Source: Chthoniobacterales bacterium (GTDB taxonomy: Bacteria > Verrucomicrobiota > Verrucomicrobiia > Chthoniobacterales > UBA10450). Taken from it: a stretch of 64,000 nt of DNA. Position numbers and translations under genes: made by a program. Under the pieces are notes generated by a model. The model was not told the DNA's origin. It saw nothing but the letters and a program-made list of their open reading frames with translations, and did no database searches. The stretch spans positions 62,001-126,000 of the forward strand of contig DATENU010000017.1 of assembly GCA_035274845.1 (NCBI GenBank), in the 5' to 3' direction. Shown one piece after another: positions 49,501 to 57,806 of this stretch; within the stretch, counting starts at the first letter, position 1, and each line of letters begins with the position of its first letter.

Positions 49501-52471
49501 GAGCGATGGCGACCTGAATTACATCAATGCCAGCACGCCGCGCACGGTCGATTTGATTGCGGTCGATTCGAAGCTGAACAAGATCGCGCTCGATAATCTG
49601 ACCGCGAATGTGATCGCGGAGGAGTACGTCTCCGTGGTCACGAAAAAAGAGAACGGGAGCTACGCCTACGAATCCGTCTTGAAGGAACGCGTCGCAAAAA
49701 CCGAGAAGCTTGCGATCAGCGCCGACGGTTTGCGTTATCAGTTGGCGACGGAAGAGCCGGGGGACTACGTGGTCGAATTGCGCGACAAGGACGATCGCAA
49801 AGTCAGCCGGGTTCGCTACTCGGTCGTCGGCCGCGGCACCGTAAAGCGCGCGCTCGACAAAAATTCCGAGTTGCAGGTCAAGCTTTCCAGGCCGCAATAC
49901 AACACTGGGGAAGAAGTCGAGATCAGCATCACCGCACCCTACGCGGGCAGTGGCTTGATCACGATCGAGCGCGACAAGGTTTACGCCCAGGTTTGGTTCA
50001 AGACCGATGCCGCTGGTTCCGTGCAAAAAATCAAAGTGCCGGACGGATTCGAAGGCAGTGGCTACATCAACGTGGCCCTGATTCGTTCGCTCGATTCCAA
50101 GGAGATTTTTGCCAGCCCGCTCAGCTACGGCGTCGTTCCGTTCACGGCGAACATCGAAAAGCGGCGGCTAAAGGTGGATCTCCAGACTGCGAAGATCGCC
50201 AAGCCGGGTGAGCCGCTCCATATCAGCTACAAAACCGACCGGCCTTCGAAGATCGCCGTCTTCGCGGTGGACCAGGGCATTCTGCAGGTGAGCGATTACA
50301 AGCTGCCGGACCCGCTCGGGTTCTTCTTCCGCAAATGCGCGCTTGGCGTCGAGACGGCGCAAATCGTCGACCTGATCATGCCGGAATTCTCGATTCTTCG
50401 GTCTGTGTCCGCGTTCGGCGGCGACGGCGACAACGCCAAGCAACTGAACCCATTCAAGCGGGTGACGGAAAAGCCGGTCGTGTTCTGGTCGGGAATCATC
50501 GACGCCGACGCGACCCAGCGCGAAGTGGTTTATGACGTCCCCGATTATTTCAGCGGCACGCTGACCGTCATGGCTGTGGCCGTGGCTGACGATGCGACTG
50601 GCGCGGCGGAACAAAATCCGATCGTTCGCGGCCCGTTCGTAATCACCCCGAGCGTGCCGGTCCTGGCGGCGCCCGGGGACGAATTCGAGGTGGGCGTGAC
50701 CGTCGCTAATAACGTCGAAGGCTCCGGTGAGAATGCCGAGGTCCAGATCCGCGCGGAGAGCTCCGAGCATCTGCAAATCTCCAAGAATCCTTCCCAGACA
50801 CTGAAGATCGCGGAGGGACGCGAGCAGACCACGACGTTTTCGGTCAAAGTGAACGACAAACTTGGTTCGGGGACGATCACCTTCACCGCCAGCAATGGCG
50901 GCAAGGAATCGCGGTTGCGCTCCACCCTCAGTGTGCGGCCGCCGACAACGTTCATAACGCAAGTCCGGAGCAGCAGCTTCACGAAGAACAACGTCGATGT
51001 TCCGATTACGCGCGCGATGTATCCGGAGTTCCGGAAATTGACCGCCGCCGTTTCCGCGCTGCCGCTCGGACTCGCCCACGGACTCGATGCCTACCTCAAA
51101 GAATTTCCGCACGGTTGCAGCGAACAGATCACCAGCGCCGCCTTTTGCCGGCTCACTCTGGCCGACGAAGCCGACTTCGGTTTGTCGAAGCAGGAGGTAG
51201 CCGCGCAGCTGGAAAATGTTTTCGCCGTCCTGCGCCGCCGCCAGAACGACCAGGGCGCATTCGGTTATTGGGCGCCGGAGAAAGGCTCGGAGATCAGTTT
51301 CATGTCCGCCTACGCGATGCATTTCCTGATCGAAGCGAAAGCAGCCGGGTTCGCGCCCCCGGCGGAAATGTTCGCCAGCGGCCTGCGCAATCTGCAGGGG
51401 ATGGTGGCGAAGGAACCGCAGGACCTCGATGACGCGCGCCGAATTGCCTACGCCATCTACTTGCTCAGCCGCGAAGGCGTGGTGACCACCAACTACATCA
51501 TCAACCTGCGCGATTACCTGGACAAGAATCACGCCAAGGAATGGAAGACCGATCTGACGGGCGTTTATTTGGCCGGCGCGCTCCACATTCTGAAAAAGGA
51601 GGACGAGGCGACCAAATTGATCGCCGCCTACCGAATCGGTCAGTTCGACAAGAAGCAGTTGAACGATTTCTACCAGCCGCTCGGCGCGGACTCACAATAC
51701 GTAGCCATTCTCGCCCGCGAATTTCCGGATCGCCTGAAGAAGCTGCCGGCCGCTGAGTTTGAAAAAGTGCTGAAGCCAATCGGGGACGGGGAATTCAACA
51801 CTTTGTCAGCGGCGTATGCCGTGGTCGCGTTGAAATCATACGCGCGAGTCGTCGCGCAACATCCGCCGGACCTCAGCATCGTCGAGCTCGACAAAGCAAA
51901 GAAGGAAAAGCTCCTCGTGACTGGCAGGAAACTCTTGCAGCGCTCGAATTTCTCCAGCGACGCGACGGCGCTACGATTCCGGACACCGGCTGCGCTCAAT
52001 CCGCCCGGCGCCTATTATCAGGTCGTCGAGGCCGGGTTTGACCGAACTATTTCAGACAAACCGATCACCGACGGAATCGAGGTGTATCGCGAGATCCTCG
52101 ACAAATCGAACAAACCGGTCACGAACACGCAGCTCGGTGAAGTGCTGACAGTCCGACTGCGCATCCGCAGCCTGCGGCCGGAATGGATCAGCAACGTGGC
52201 TTTGGTCGATCTCCTCCCGGGCGGATTTGAGATCGTCAGCTCCTCGCTCTCGCCCGGAATCTCGGAGATCAAGGGTGTCGACTACGTAGAGGTCCGGGAA
52301 GATCGTGCTGTCTTTTACGCAACGGCCCCGACCGAAACGCTCGAGATCACTTACCAGATCAAGTCGAACAACCGGGGCACGTTCGTGGTGCCGCCAGTCT
52401 TCGCCGAGTCGATGTACGATCGCAACCTCAAAGGGCGCGGCCTGGGCGGAAAGGTCACCGTCACGAAATAA
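46571..52471 (+). CDS. Bacterial alpha-2-macroglobulin (thioester-containing protease trap)
   Basis: A 1966-residue protein anchored by an N-terminal membrane helix (about residues 53-74) rather than a lipobox. A strand-rich series of macroglobulin domains follows, then the thioester motif CSEQ (Cys1516, bases 51116-51127) within HGCSEQITSAAF, an alpha/alpha thioester domain, and a C-terminal receptor-like domain. It traps proteases that enter the periplasm. An acidic Ser/Thr/Glu-rich linker (about residues 359-412) is unusual. pbpC begins on the next base, the standard pairing for cell-wall repair after damage. Confidence 0.93.
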   Translation: MLNFLWPLIRPFAWLARWLRKIFRTAFGQLSYNPPRWLQLGFARVVLFRRGHPILAAVYVLLAFLLVSGSIWSYRWYQRRPKPHTVSAVVAPIPVTPLEKELKFPPITIEFSESAARLEDLKNPTLQRVRLDPPTAGAWKWINDRKLSFAPAQDWPAERKFRIIFDKEFFPAQVRMEKLEYDVTTPPFRAEMKGVTLSEDAKEPGVQRLLATIELTHPVEPGELEKYVTLNMLGNSNVFPASDPVPHFSVTYGLHKRQAYLRSSPITLPPEEDWMRVTLRDGLRTGLGGAEMHEAVEQKTLIPSKATAFQIKSIDSSIVRNKEGEPEQILNIETSSDISTPELAKALHIYLLPKREAPKPEASDEESTSSDESTTESSEESTSTETNKSSEEESGSDEGENTTTDNSAGTKWANADEVTDDILEQATVVKFTAIPTEKEFARDHHFKFRLEGDGQLYVRVDKGLKARSGYDLAETHANLVVPAELPQEIEIQGEGGLLALGGERKLSIRSRGVAMIKFEIDRVLSTEINHLVSQTEGEFQAPEFKNASFDQDNISRIAREDQSIALQNKWKANYSAFDLAKYLQKPADGGSERGLFFVTARGWDPVAKKFIKGVKTTRFILVSDLGLLVKKNADQTSDVFVVSIKTGQPLAGVTVDILGRNGLAVQSAKTSPDGRATFASVEKNDHERKAVVYVARLGDDISFIPYSRDDRMLNFSRFDIEGVNKVLAEDLDAFVFTERGVYRPGDEMHIAFVIKQRNWLGKLAGLPIETEVIDARALKVQTKKMALPPSGFAEVTYKTAYESPTGEYSINVYLVKNNQRSTLLGSTTVNVKEFLPDRMKIEARLSKTSPKGWVDPREMKASIALANLYGTPASDRRIKSKVELSPASFSFDDFKDYSFYDPLLDTKKDRQSETVDLGEQNTDAEGKTELDLQLDRFADATYSMRFFAEAFEGEGGRSITGQAAALVSSLPYVVGYKSDGDLNYINASTPRTVDLIAVDSKLNKIALDNLTANVIAEEYVSVVTKKENGSYAYESVLKERVAKTEKLAISADGLRYQLATEEPGDYVVELRDKDDRKVSRVRYSVVGRGTVKRALDKNSELQVKLSRPQYNTGEEVEISITAPYAGSGLITIERDKVYAQVWFKTDAAGSVQKIKVPDGFEGSGYINVALIRSLDSKEIFASPLSYGVVPFTANIEKRRLKVDLQTAKIAKPGEPLHISYKTDRPSKIAVFAVDQGILQVSDYKLPDPLGFFFRKCALGVETAQIVDLIMPEFSILRSVSAFGGDGDNAKQLNPFKRVTEKPVVFWSGIIDADATQREVVYDVPDYFSGTLTVMAVAVADDATGAAEQNPIVRGPFVITPSVPVLAAPGDEFEVGVTVANNVEGSGENAEVQIRAESSEHLQISKNPSQTLKIAEGREQTTTFSVKVNDKLGSGTITFTASNGGKESRLRSTLSVRPPTTFITQVRSSSFTKNNVDVPITRAMYPEFRKLTAAVSALPLGLAHGLDAYLKEFPHGCSEQITSAAFCRLTLADEADFGLSKQEVAAQLENVFAVLRRRQNDQGAFGYWAPEKGSEISFMSAYAMHFLIEAKAAGFAPPAEMFASGLRNLQGMVAKEPQDLDDARRIAYAIYLLSREGVVTTNYIINLRDYLDKNHAKEWKTDLTGVYLAGALHILKKEDEATKLIAAYRIGQFDKKQLNDFYQPLGADSQYVAILAREFPDRLKKLPAAEFEKVLKPIGDGEFNTLSAAYAVVALKSYARVVAQHPPDLSIVELDKAKKEKLLVTGRKLLQRSNFSSDATALRFRTPAALNPPGAYYQVVEAGFDRTISDKPITDGIEVYREILDKSNKPVTNTQLGEVLTVRLRIRSLRPEWISNVALVDLLPGGFEIVSSSLSPGISEIKGVDYVEVREDRAVFYATAPTETLEITYQIKSNNRGTFVVPPVFAESMYDRNLKGRGLGGKVTVTK

Positions 52472-54769
52472 GTGAAGACCACCGCGCGAAATCGTTGGAT
52501 CCGCCGTGCCGTCTTTTTCACGATGGTGGTCGCGGCGCTCTGGTTGGCGCTGCCAAAGCCGCCGCTTTTGGAAGGGATCGATTTCTCGACGCGGGTGCGC
52601 GACCGAAACGGCAACGTGCTGCGGGTTACGCTAACCGCCGATCAGAAATACCGAGTCTGGACGCCGTTGAAGGAAATCTCGCCGGAGCTCGTCGACGCGA
52701 CCTTGCGGTTCGAGGACAAGTATTACGGAAAACATCCGGGCGTGAATCCGGTCTCGCTGCTGCGCGCGACGTGGAACCTGGCGTTTTCGCGCGGAACGCA
52801 TGCGGGCGCTTCCACGATCACGATGCAGGTGGCGCGGCTGCGCTACCACCTCCGTACCCGGACATTTTCGGGAAAGCTCCGGCAGATCGTTTACGCGCTG
52901 GAGCTGGAACGGCACTATGCCAAGACGCAAATCCTCGAGGCTTATCTCAATCTCGCCCCCTACGGCCGGAATATTGAAGGCGTCGGCGCAGCCAGCGAGA
53001 TTTATTTTTCCAAAAACGCGGCGCGGGTGACCTCGGCCGAAGCGATCGCGTTGAGCGTCATTCCGCAAAGCCCCACCCGGCGCGCGCTGGTGGCCGGCAG
53101 CGAGAACGCGCGGGTGACCAATGCGCAACAACGCTGGTATTCGCGGTCTACGACGAAGGAAGCGCCCGCGCTCACGTTCCGCGCGGAAGCGCGCATCCGC
53201 CAGCAACTGACGGCTCCCCATTTCGTCCAGGAGATTCTGGAAACCAGAACCGCCAAAACGGAAATCGCCACGACTCTCGATCTGTCGCTTCAACAGATGC
53301 TCGAAAAACGGGTGAGCGATTACATCGCGCAGAACCGCGACCGCGGAATCGTGAATGCTTCCGCGCTGTTAATTGATTTCAACACGATGGAAGTCCTGGC
53401 GCAAATCGGCTCCTCCGATTTTGCCAATACCGAGATTCACGGACAGGTCGACGGAACGCGCCGGCCCCGCTCGCCCGGCTCGACCTTGAAGCCATTCGTC
53501 TACGCGCTCGCGCTCGACCAGGGGAAAATTCATCCGCTCAGTTTGTTGAAAGACGCGCCCCATACCTTCGGAGATTACAATCCGGAGAATTTTGATCGCG
53601 AATTCCTTGGGCCGATCCGCGCCTGCGACGCCCTGGCGCGGAGCCGGAACGTCCCGGCCGTGACGCTCGCGTCGGATCTCGCGCATCCGACCTTCTACGA
53701 GTTCCTGCGCAACGCGGAAGTTTCGCTCCCCAAGCCGGCCTCGTTCTACGGCCTTTCGCTGCCGCTCGGCGGCGCGGAGGTGACGATGGAAGACCTCGTT
53801 CGACTCTATGCCGCTTTGGCGAATGGCGGACGCCTCCAGCCCCTTCGCCGAATCGTGAATGAACCCCCAACCACGGCCCCTGTCCGGCTGGTCACGCCCG
53901 AAGCCGCTTTCCTTACCCTCGACATGCTGGGGAAAATTCCGCGTCCGGGGATGACAGAGGCGGAATCCGCCCGGCATTCGCCGGTCTTTTGGAAAACCGG
54001 CACGTCGCATGGGTTCCGCGACGCCTGGTCGGTTGCCGTTTTCGATCATTACGTGGTGGCGGTTTGGATCGGCAATTTCGACGGCAAACGAAACTCAGCT
54101 TTCATCGGACGCACGGCCGCGGCGCCGTTGCTGTTTCAGATGATAGATGGATTGCGCGCCCTCCAGCCCTCACGTGCCGAGCCTCACTTGCCGGCGCCGG
54201 GACTAAATCTGAAACGGGTCGAGTTTTGTTCCGTCTCCGGTCAACTGCCTACCGCGGCCTGTCCGCACCGGACGGAAAGCTGGTTTATCCCCGGGATTTC
54301 ACCGATCGCGACGTGCGATATTCATCGCGAAATCCTCGTCGACGCCACCACCGGGCTCCGCGTGGCGCAGGACGATGGCACCCGATCGCTGCGACGAGAG
54401 GTCTATGAGTTTTGGCCGTCAGATTTGCTGGCACTCTTTGAACGCGCGGGAGTTCCACGGCGATTGCCCCCACCGTTCCTTTCCACGGCGGACAATGAGC
54501 TCGTGGCGCGCGGCGGCCACGCGCCGAAGATCAATTTACCGGCGAACGAGATGACCCTCTCGCATACTGCCACGAACAGCACCGTCATTCCCCTTCGAGC
54601 CGAAACCGAAAGCGGAGTGCGAAAACTTTACTGGTTCGCCGACAAGACCTTCCTCGGCGCCTGCGACGCCCACGAAGTCCTGGCCTGGAAACCGGCCCCC
54701 GGCACCTACCAACTTACCGCGCTCGATGATCACGGCCGCTCGGCCTCGCGCGCGGTGATTTTACGATAA
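52472..54769 (+). CDS. pbpC: Penicillin-binding protein 1C (peptidoglycan glycosyltransferase/transpeptidase)
   Basis: A 765-residue class A PBP with GTG start directly after the alpha-2-macroglobulin stop. Order: membrane helix (about 11-28); GT51 glycosyltransferase with catalytic Glu81 in RFEDKYYGKHPG and GASTITMQVARL; transpeptidase with STLK (Ser337, Lys340), SRN in ARSRNVPAV and KTGT in FWKTGTSHGFRD; and a BiPBP_C domain at the C-terminus. PBP1C with alpha-2-macroglobulin is a known two-gene envelope-defence unit. Confidence 0.94.
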   Translation: MKTTARNRWIRRAVFFTMVVAALWLALPKPPLLEGIDFSTRVRDRNGNVLRVTLTADQKYRVWTPLKEISPELVDATLRFEDKYYGKHPGVNPVSLLRATWNLAFSRGTHAGASTITMQVARLRYHLRTRTFSGKLRQIVYALELERHYAKTQILEAYLNLAPYGRNIEGVGAASEIYFSKNAARVTSAEAIALSVIPQSPTRRALVAGSENARVTNAQQRWYSRSTTKEAPALTFRAEARIRQQLTAPHFVQEILETRTAKTEIATTLDLSLQQMLEKRVSDYIAQNRDRGIVNASALLIDFNTMEVLAQIGSSDFANTEIHGQVDGTRRPRSPGSTLKPFVYALALDQGKIHPLSLLKDAPHTFGDYNPENFDREFLGPIRACDALARSRNVPAVTLASDLAHPTFYEFLRNAEVSLPKPASFYGLSLPLGGAEVTMEDLVRLYAALANGGRLQPLRRIVNEPPTTAPVRLVTPEAAFLTLDMLGKIPRPGMTEAESARHSPVFWKTGTSHGFRDAWSVAVFDHYVVAVWIGNFDGKRNSAFIGRTAAAPLLFQMIDGLRALQPSRAEPHLPAPGLNLKRVEFCSVSGQLPTAACPHRTESWFIPGISPIATCDIHREILVDATTGLRVAQDDGTRSLRREVYEFWPSDLLALFERAGVPRRLPPPFLSTADNELVARGGHAPKINLPANEMTLSHTATNSTVIPLRAETESGVRKLYWFADKTFLGACDAHEVLAWKPAPGTYQLTALDDHGRSASRAVILR

Positions 54770-54817
54770 ATCGCGCAACCATCGACACCGGCTACGGTTC
54801 TTCGCTATAAGAACCGC

Positions 54818-55558
54818 ATGGGCAAGCCGGAGACAGCGCAATGCCTGATCTGTGGGCAGACCAAGTCCACTCGCAACGGCACGATCGGCGAAGTCGTCCG
54901 GCCATCGCTCTCGGAGTTCATCCATAAACACGCGCCGCAGTGGGACGGCAAAGGTTTTATCTGTTTCGACGATCTGGGAAAATTCCGGCGCGATTACGTA
55001 AAGGAAGTTCTGCACGAGGAGATCGGCGAGCTCTCCGCCCTCGACCAGGAAGTCGTCGAGAGCCTCCAGCAGCACGAGATCCTCTCGAGCGACATCAGCA
55101 AACAATTCGAGAAAAAGCTCACGGTCGGCGAGCGGCTCTCCGATACGATCGCGGCCTTCGGCGGAAGCTGGACGTTTATCATCATCTTTGGCGTCGTCCT
55201 TTTGCTTTGGATCGTGGTGAACAGCGTGTTCCTCGCCACGAAGGCCTTCGACCCGTATCCCTACATTTTGATGAACCTCATCCTCTCCTGCCTCGCGGCG
55301 ATGCAAGCGCCCATCATCATGATGAGCCAGAACCGCAGCGAAGCGCGCGACCGTTTACGGGCCGAAAACGACTACAAAATTAATCTCAAGGCCGAGCTGG
55401 AAATCCGGCATCTCCACGAAAAAATCGATCATCTATTGCGTAAACAATACAACCGCCTCTTCGAGATTCAGCAGATCCAAATCGAATTGCTGGAAGAACT
55501 GGGACAGAAACGGCGGCGATCGACGGCTTCCTCGAGCGTGCAGACGCCGGCTGTTTAG
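54818..55558 (+). CDS. DUF1003 membrane protein
   Basis: A 246-residue protein. The N-terminus has a cysteine pair (CLICGQTK), then the DUF1003 region with two membrane helices (about residues 116-138 and 148-166) between which lies the signature FDPYPYILMNLILSCLAAMQAP and MMSQNRSEARDRLRAENDY. A long helical, probably coiled-coil tail follows. The family function is unknown. It follows pbpC by 48 bp on the same strand. Confidence 0.85.
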   Translation: MGKPETAQCLICGQTKSTRNGTIGEVVRPSLSEFIHKHAPQWDGKGFICFDDLGKFRRDYVKEVLHEEIGELSALDQEVVESLQQHEILSSDISKQFEKKLTVGERLSDTIAAFGGSWTFIIIFGVVLLLWIVVNSVFLATKAFDPYPYILMNLILSCLAAMQAPIIMMSQNRSEARDRLRAENDYKINLKAELEIRHLHEKIDHLLRKQYNRLFEIQQIQIELLEELGQKRRRSTASSSVQTPAV

Positions 55559-55602
55559 ATTTCCATTGAAGTGCGCGCGGCGACGCAGGAGCGTTACGCC
55601 CC

Positions 55603-57660
55603 ATGTCCCGCGAATACACGCTCCAACGCGCGCCGCACGCGACGTCGATCAGCATCGATTACGCGGCGGAGCTGAATGAGCAGCAGCTCGCGGCGGTGAC
55701 GGCTTCGCCCGGGCCGCTGCTGGTGATTGCCGGCGCGGGAAGCGGTAAGACGCGCACGTTGACTTATCGCGTGGCCTATTTGCTGGAGAACGGGATCGAC
55801 CCGCGCAACATCCTGTTGCTCACGTTCACGAACAAAGCCGCCAGGCAAATGCTCGATCGGGTGACGAATCTGCTCCCGGTCGATGCCAGCGGACTCTGGG
55901 GCGGGACCTTTCATTCCATCGGCAACCGAATGCTGCGACGGCATGGAAGCGCGCTCGGTTATTCCAGCGGGTTCACGATCATGGATCGCGAGGACCAGAA
56001 GGATCTCATCGACACCGTCGTGGCGGCGGCAGGAATTAACCCGAAGGAGATCCGGTTCCCGAAAGGCGATGTTCTCGCGGAAATTTTTAGTTTCGTCGTC
56101 AACACCGAGACGCCGATCGACGCGTTGCTCGCGGAGAAGTTTCCGTATTTCCTGCCGCTACTCGATCAAATCAAAGATGTCCACGCGCGTTACGAGAAGA
56201 AGAAGAAGAACACCAACTCGATGGACTTCGACGACTTGCTCGAGAAGACGCTGCGAATGCTGATCGAGCACGAACACATCGCGGATTTTTATCGGCGCCA
56301 GTTCCAGTTCATCCTCGTGGACGAATACCAGGACACGAACAAGATCCAGGCGGACTTTATCGATACCCTCGCGGCCGAGCATCGCAATGTGATGGTGGTG
56401 GGCGATGACGCGCAATCCATCTACTCCTGGCGCGGCGCAAATTTCAAAAACATCCTGGCCTTTCCCGAGCGGTATCCTGACGCGCAAGTGTTCAAGATTG
56501 AGCTGAATTACCGGAGCGTTCCGGAGATTCTTCAGGTGGCGAACGCGGCGATCGCGGCGAACGTGAAACAATTCCGGAAGGAACTGGCGGCGACGCGTTC
56601 GAGCAATTCATTTCGGCCGGCGGTGGTGGGATTGAATGATGGCAGCGAACAGGCGCGGTTTGTGGCCCAGCGAATCCTGGAGCTGCGCGATGAAGGCGTG
56701 GAACTCAACGAGATCGCAGTGCTTTACCGGGCCCACTATCACGCGATCGAGGTACAGCTCGAGCTTTCCCGGCGAGGGATTCCGTATCTCATCACGAGCG
56801 GTGTTCGGTTCTTCGAGCAGGCCCACGTGAAGGACGTGACGTCGTTCATCCGGTTTGTGGCCAATCCGCGGGACGAGGTCGCTTTCAAGCGGATGGTGAA
56901 ATTGCTGCCCGGTATCGGCAACAAGAGCGCGGACAATTATTGGCGGGCTTGGGAGAATGGGTTTGGCGATTTGGAGCCGGCGCGCCTCCGCGCCGCTGAG
57001 ATCGACGCGGCAACACAGCGGCCCGAGGGCGGACCGGCTCCAAATTTTGGAGACTTGCTTCGCAGAATTCCCGTTGGGGCGAAGTCAAAAAAGTCGTGGG
57101 AACAGCTCGCGCACACGCTCGACGAGATCGCCCCTGGAGGAAAACCGAATCCGCCCTCGGAAATGATCACGTCGATCGTGGAAGCCATTTACGACGATTA
57201 CGCCAAGGCGAACTTCACCAACTACGAGCTGCGGCGGGAGGACTTGAATCAGCTCGCCGCCTTCGCCCGCCAGTTCAAGGACGTTGACGAATTCCTTTCC
57301 CAACTCGCGTTGATCAGCAACATCGACGCGGAGCCGGCGCTCGATCAATCGACCGACACCGAGGCGGTCAATCTTTCATCCGTCCACCAGGCGAAAGGGC
57401 TCGAGTATCACACCGTCTTCGTGATTTGGCTGACTGACGGAATGTTCCCGAGCACGCGCTCCCTGGAAACGCGAGACGCGATCGAGGAGGAACGTCGCCT
57501 GTTTTACGTGGCCATCACGCGCGCCCGGGACGAACTTTACCTCACTTTCCCGCAGATGCGCCTGAGCGGCGGCTTCGGCGACATTTTTCAGCGCCCGTCC
57601 CGTTTCCTGAAAGAAATCCCGAACCAATTGATCGAGGATTGGCAGATACGCAGACAATGA
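55603..57660 (+). CDS. UvrD/PcrA-type ATP-dependent DNA helicase
   Basis: A 685-residue superfamily 1A helicase. Motif I is VIAGAGSGKTRTLTYRV, the Q motif is LNEQQLAAVTA, motif II is VDEYQDTN, motif III GDDAQSIYSWRGA, motif IV region FKIELNYRSVPEIL, and motif VI VAITRARDELYLTF. It probably works in repair or removal of stalled replication or RecA, like PcrA/UvrD; the sequence cannot separate the two names. The ATG at 55603 lies in a GC-rich leader without Shine-Dalgarno. Its TGA stop lies in the 7-bp-type repeat region before malQ. Confidence 0.93.
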   Translation: MSREYTLQRAPHATSISIDYAAELNEQQLAAVTASPGPLLVIAGAGSGKTRTLTYRVAYLLENGIDPRNILLLTFTNKAARQMLDRVTNLLPVDASGLWGGTFHSIGNRMLRRHGSALGYSSGFTIMDREDQKDLIDTVVAAAGINPKEIRFPKGDVLAEIFSFVVNTETPIDALLAEKFPYFLPLLDQIKDVHARYEKKKKNTNSMDFDDLLEKTLRMLIEHEHIADFYRRQFQFILVDEYQDTNKIQADFIDTLAAEHRNVMVVGDDAQSIYSWRGANFKNILAFPERYPDAQVFKIELNYRSVPEILQVANAAIAANVKQFRKELAATRSSNSFRPAVVGLNDGSEQARFVAQRILELRDEGVELNEIAVLYRAHYHAIEVQLELSRRGIPYLITSGVRFFEQAHVKDVTSFIRFVANPRDEVAFKRMVKLLPGIGNKSADNYWRAWENGFGDLEPARLRAAEIDAATQRPEGGPAPNFGDLLRRIPVGAKSKKSWEQLAHTLDEIAPGGKPNPPSEMITSIVEAIYDDYAKANFTNYELRREDLNQLAAFARQFKDVDEFLSQLALISNIDAEPALDQSTDTEAVNLSSVHQAKGLEYHTVFVIWLTDGMFPSTRSLETRDAIEEERRLFYVAITRARDELYLTFPQMRLSGGFGDIFQRPSRFLKEIPNQLIEDWQIRRQ

Positions 57661-57795
57661 CGAAGCCCGAATGACCCGTAACGCAGACTGCGCAGCAGGC
57701 GAGGCCGGGCTTTCCAATGTCGAAATAATGCCGAAGCCCGAAATCCGAAACAGCTTCGCCGCCCGATTATTCGTCACTCAGCCATTCATTCGTCA
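57656..57795. repeat. Degenerate 7-bp repeat region between helicase and malQ genes
   Basis: Units AATGACG AAGCCCG AATGACC (57656-57676), CCGAAGC CCGAAAT CCGAAAC (about 57730-57750) and the opposite-strand type ATTCGTC ... CATTCAT TCGTCAT (about 57768-57795). The arrangement is looser than in the elements at 25055 and 59521, but with the same period and inverted arms. It spans the helicase stop and ends 11 bases before the malQ ATG. Confidence 0.65.
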
Positions 57796-57806
57796 TTTTT
57801 CTCCTC

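Noticed and set aside
50168-51586. Reverse ORF of 472 codons inside the alpha-2-macroglobulin gene
   Set aside because: Antisense shadow of a complete protein; no start signal or motif.
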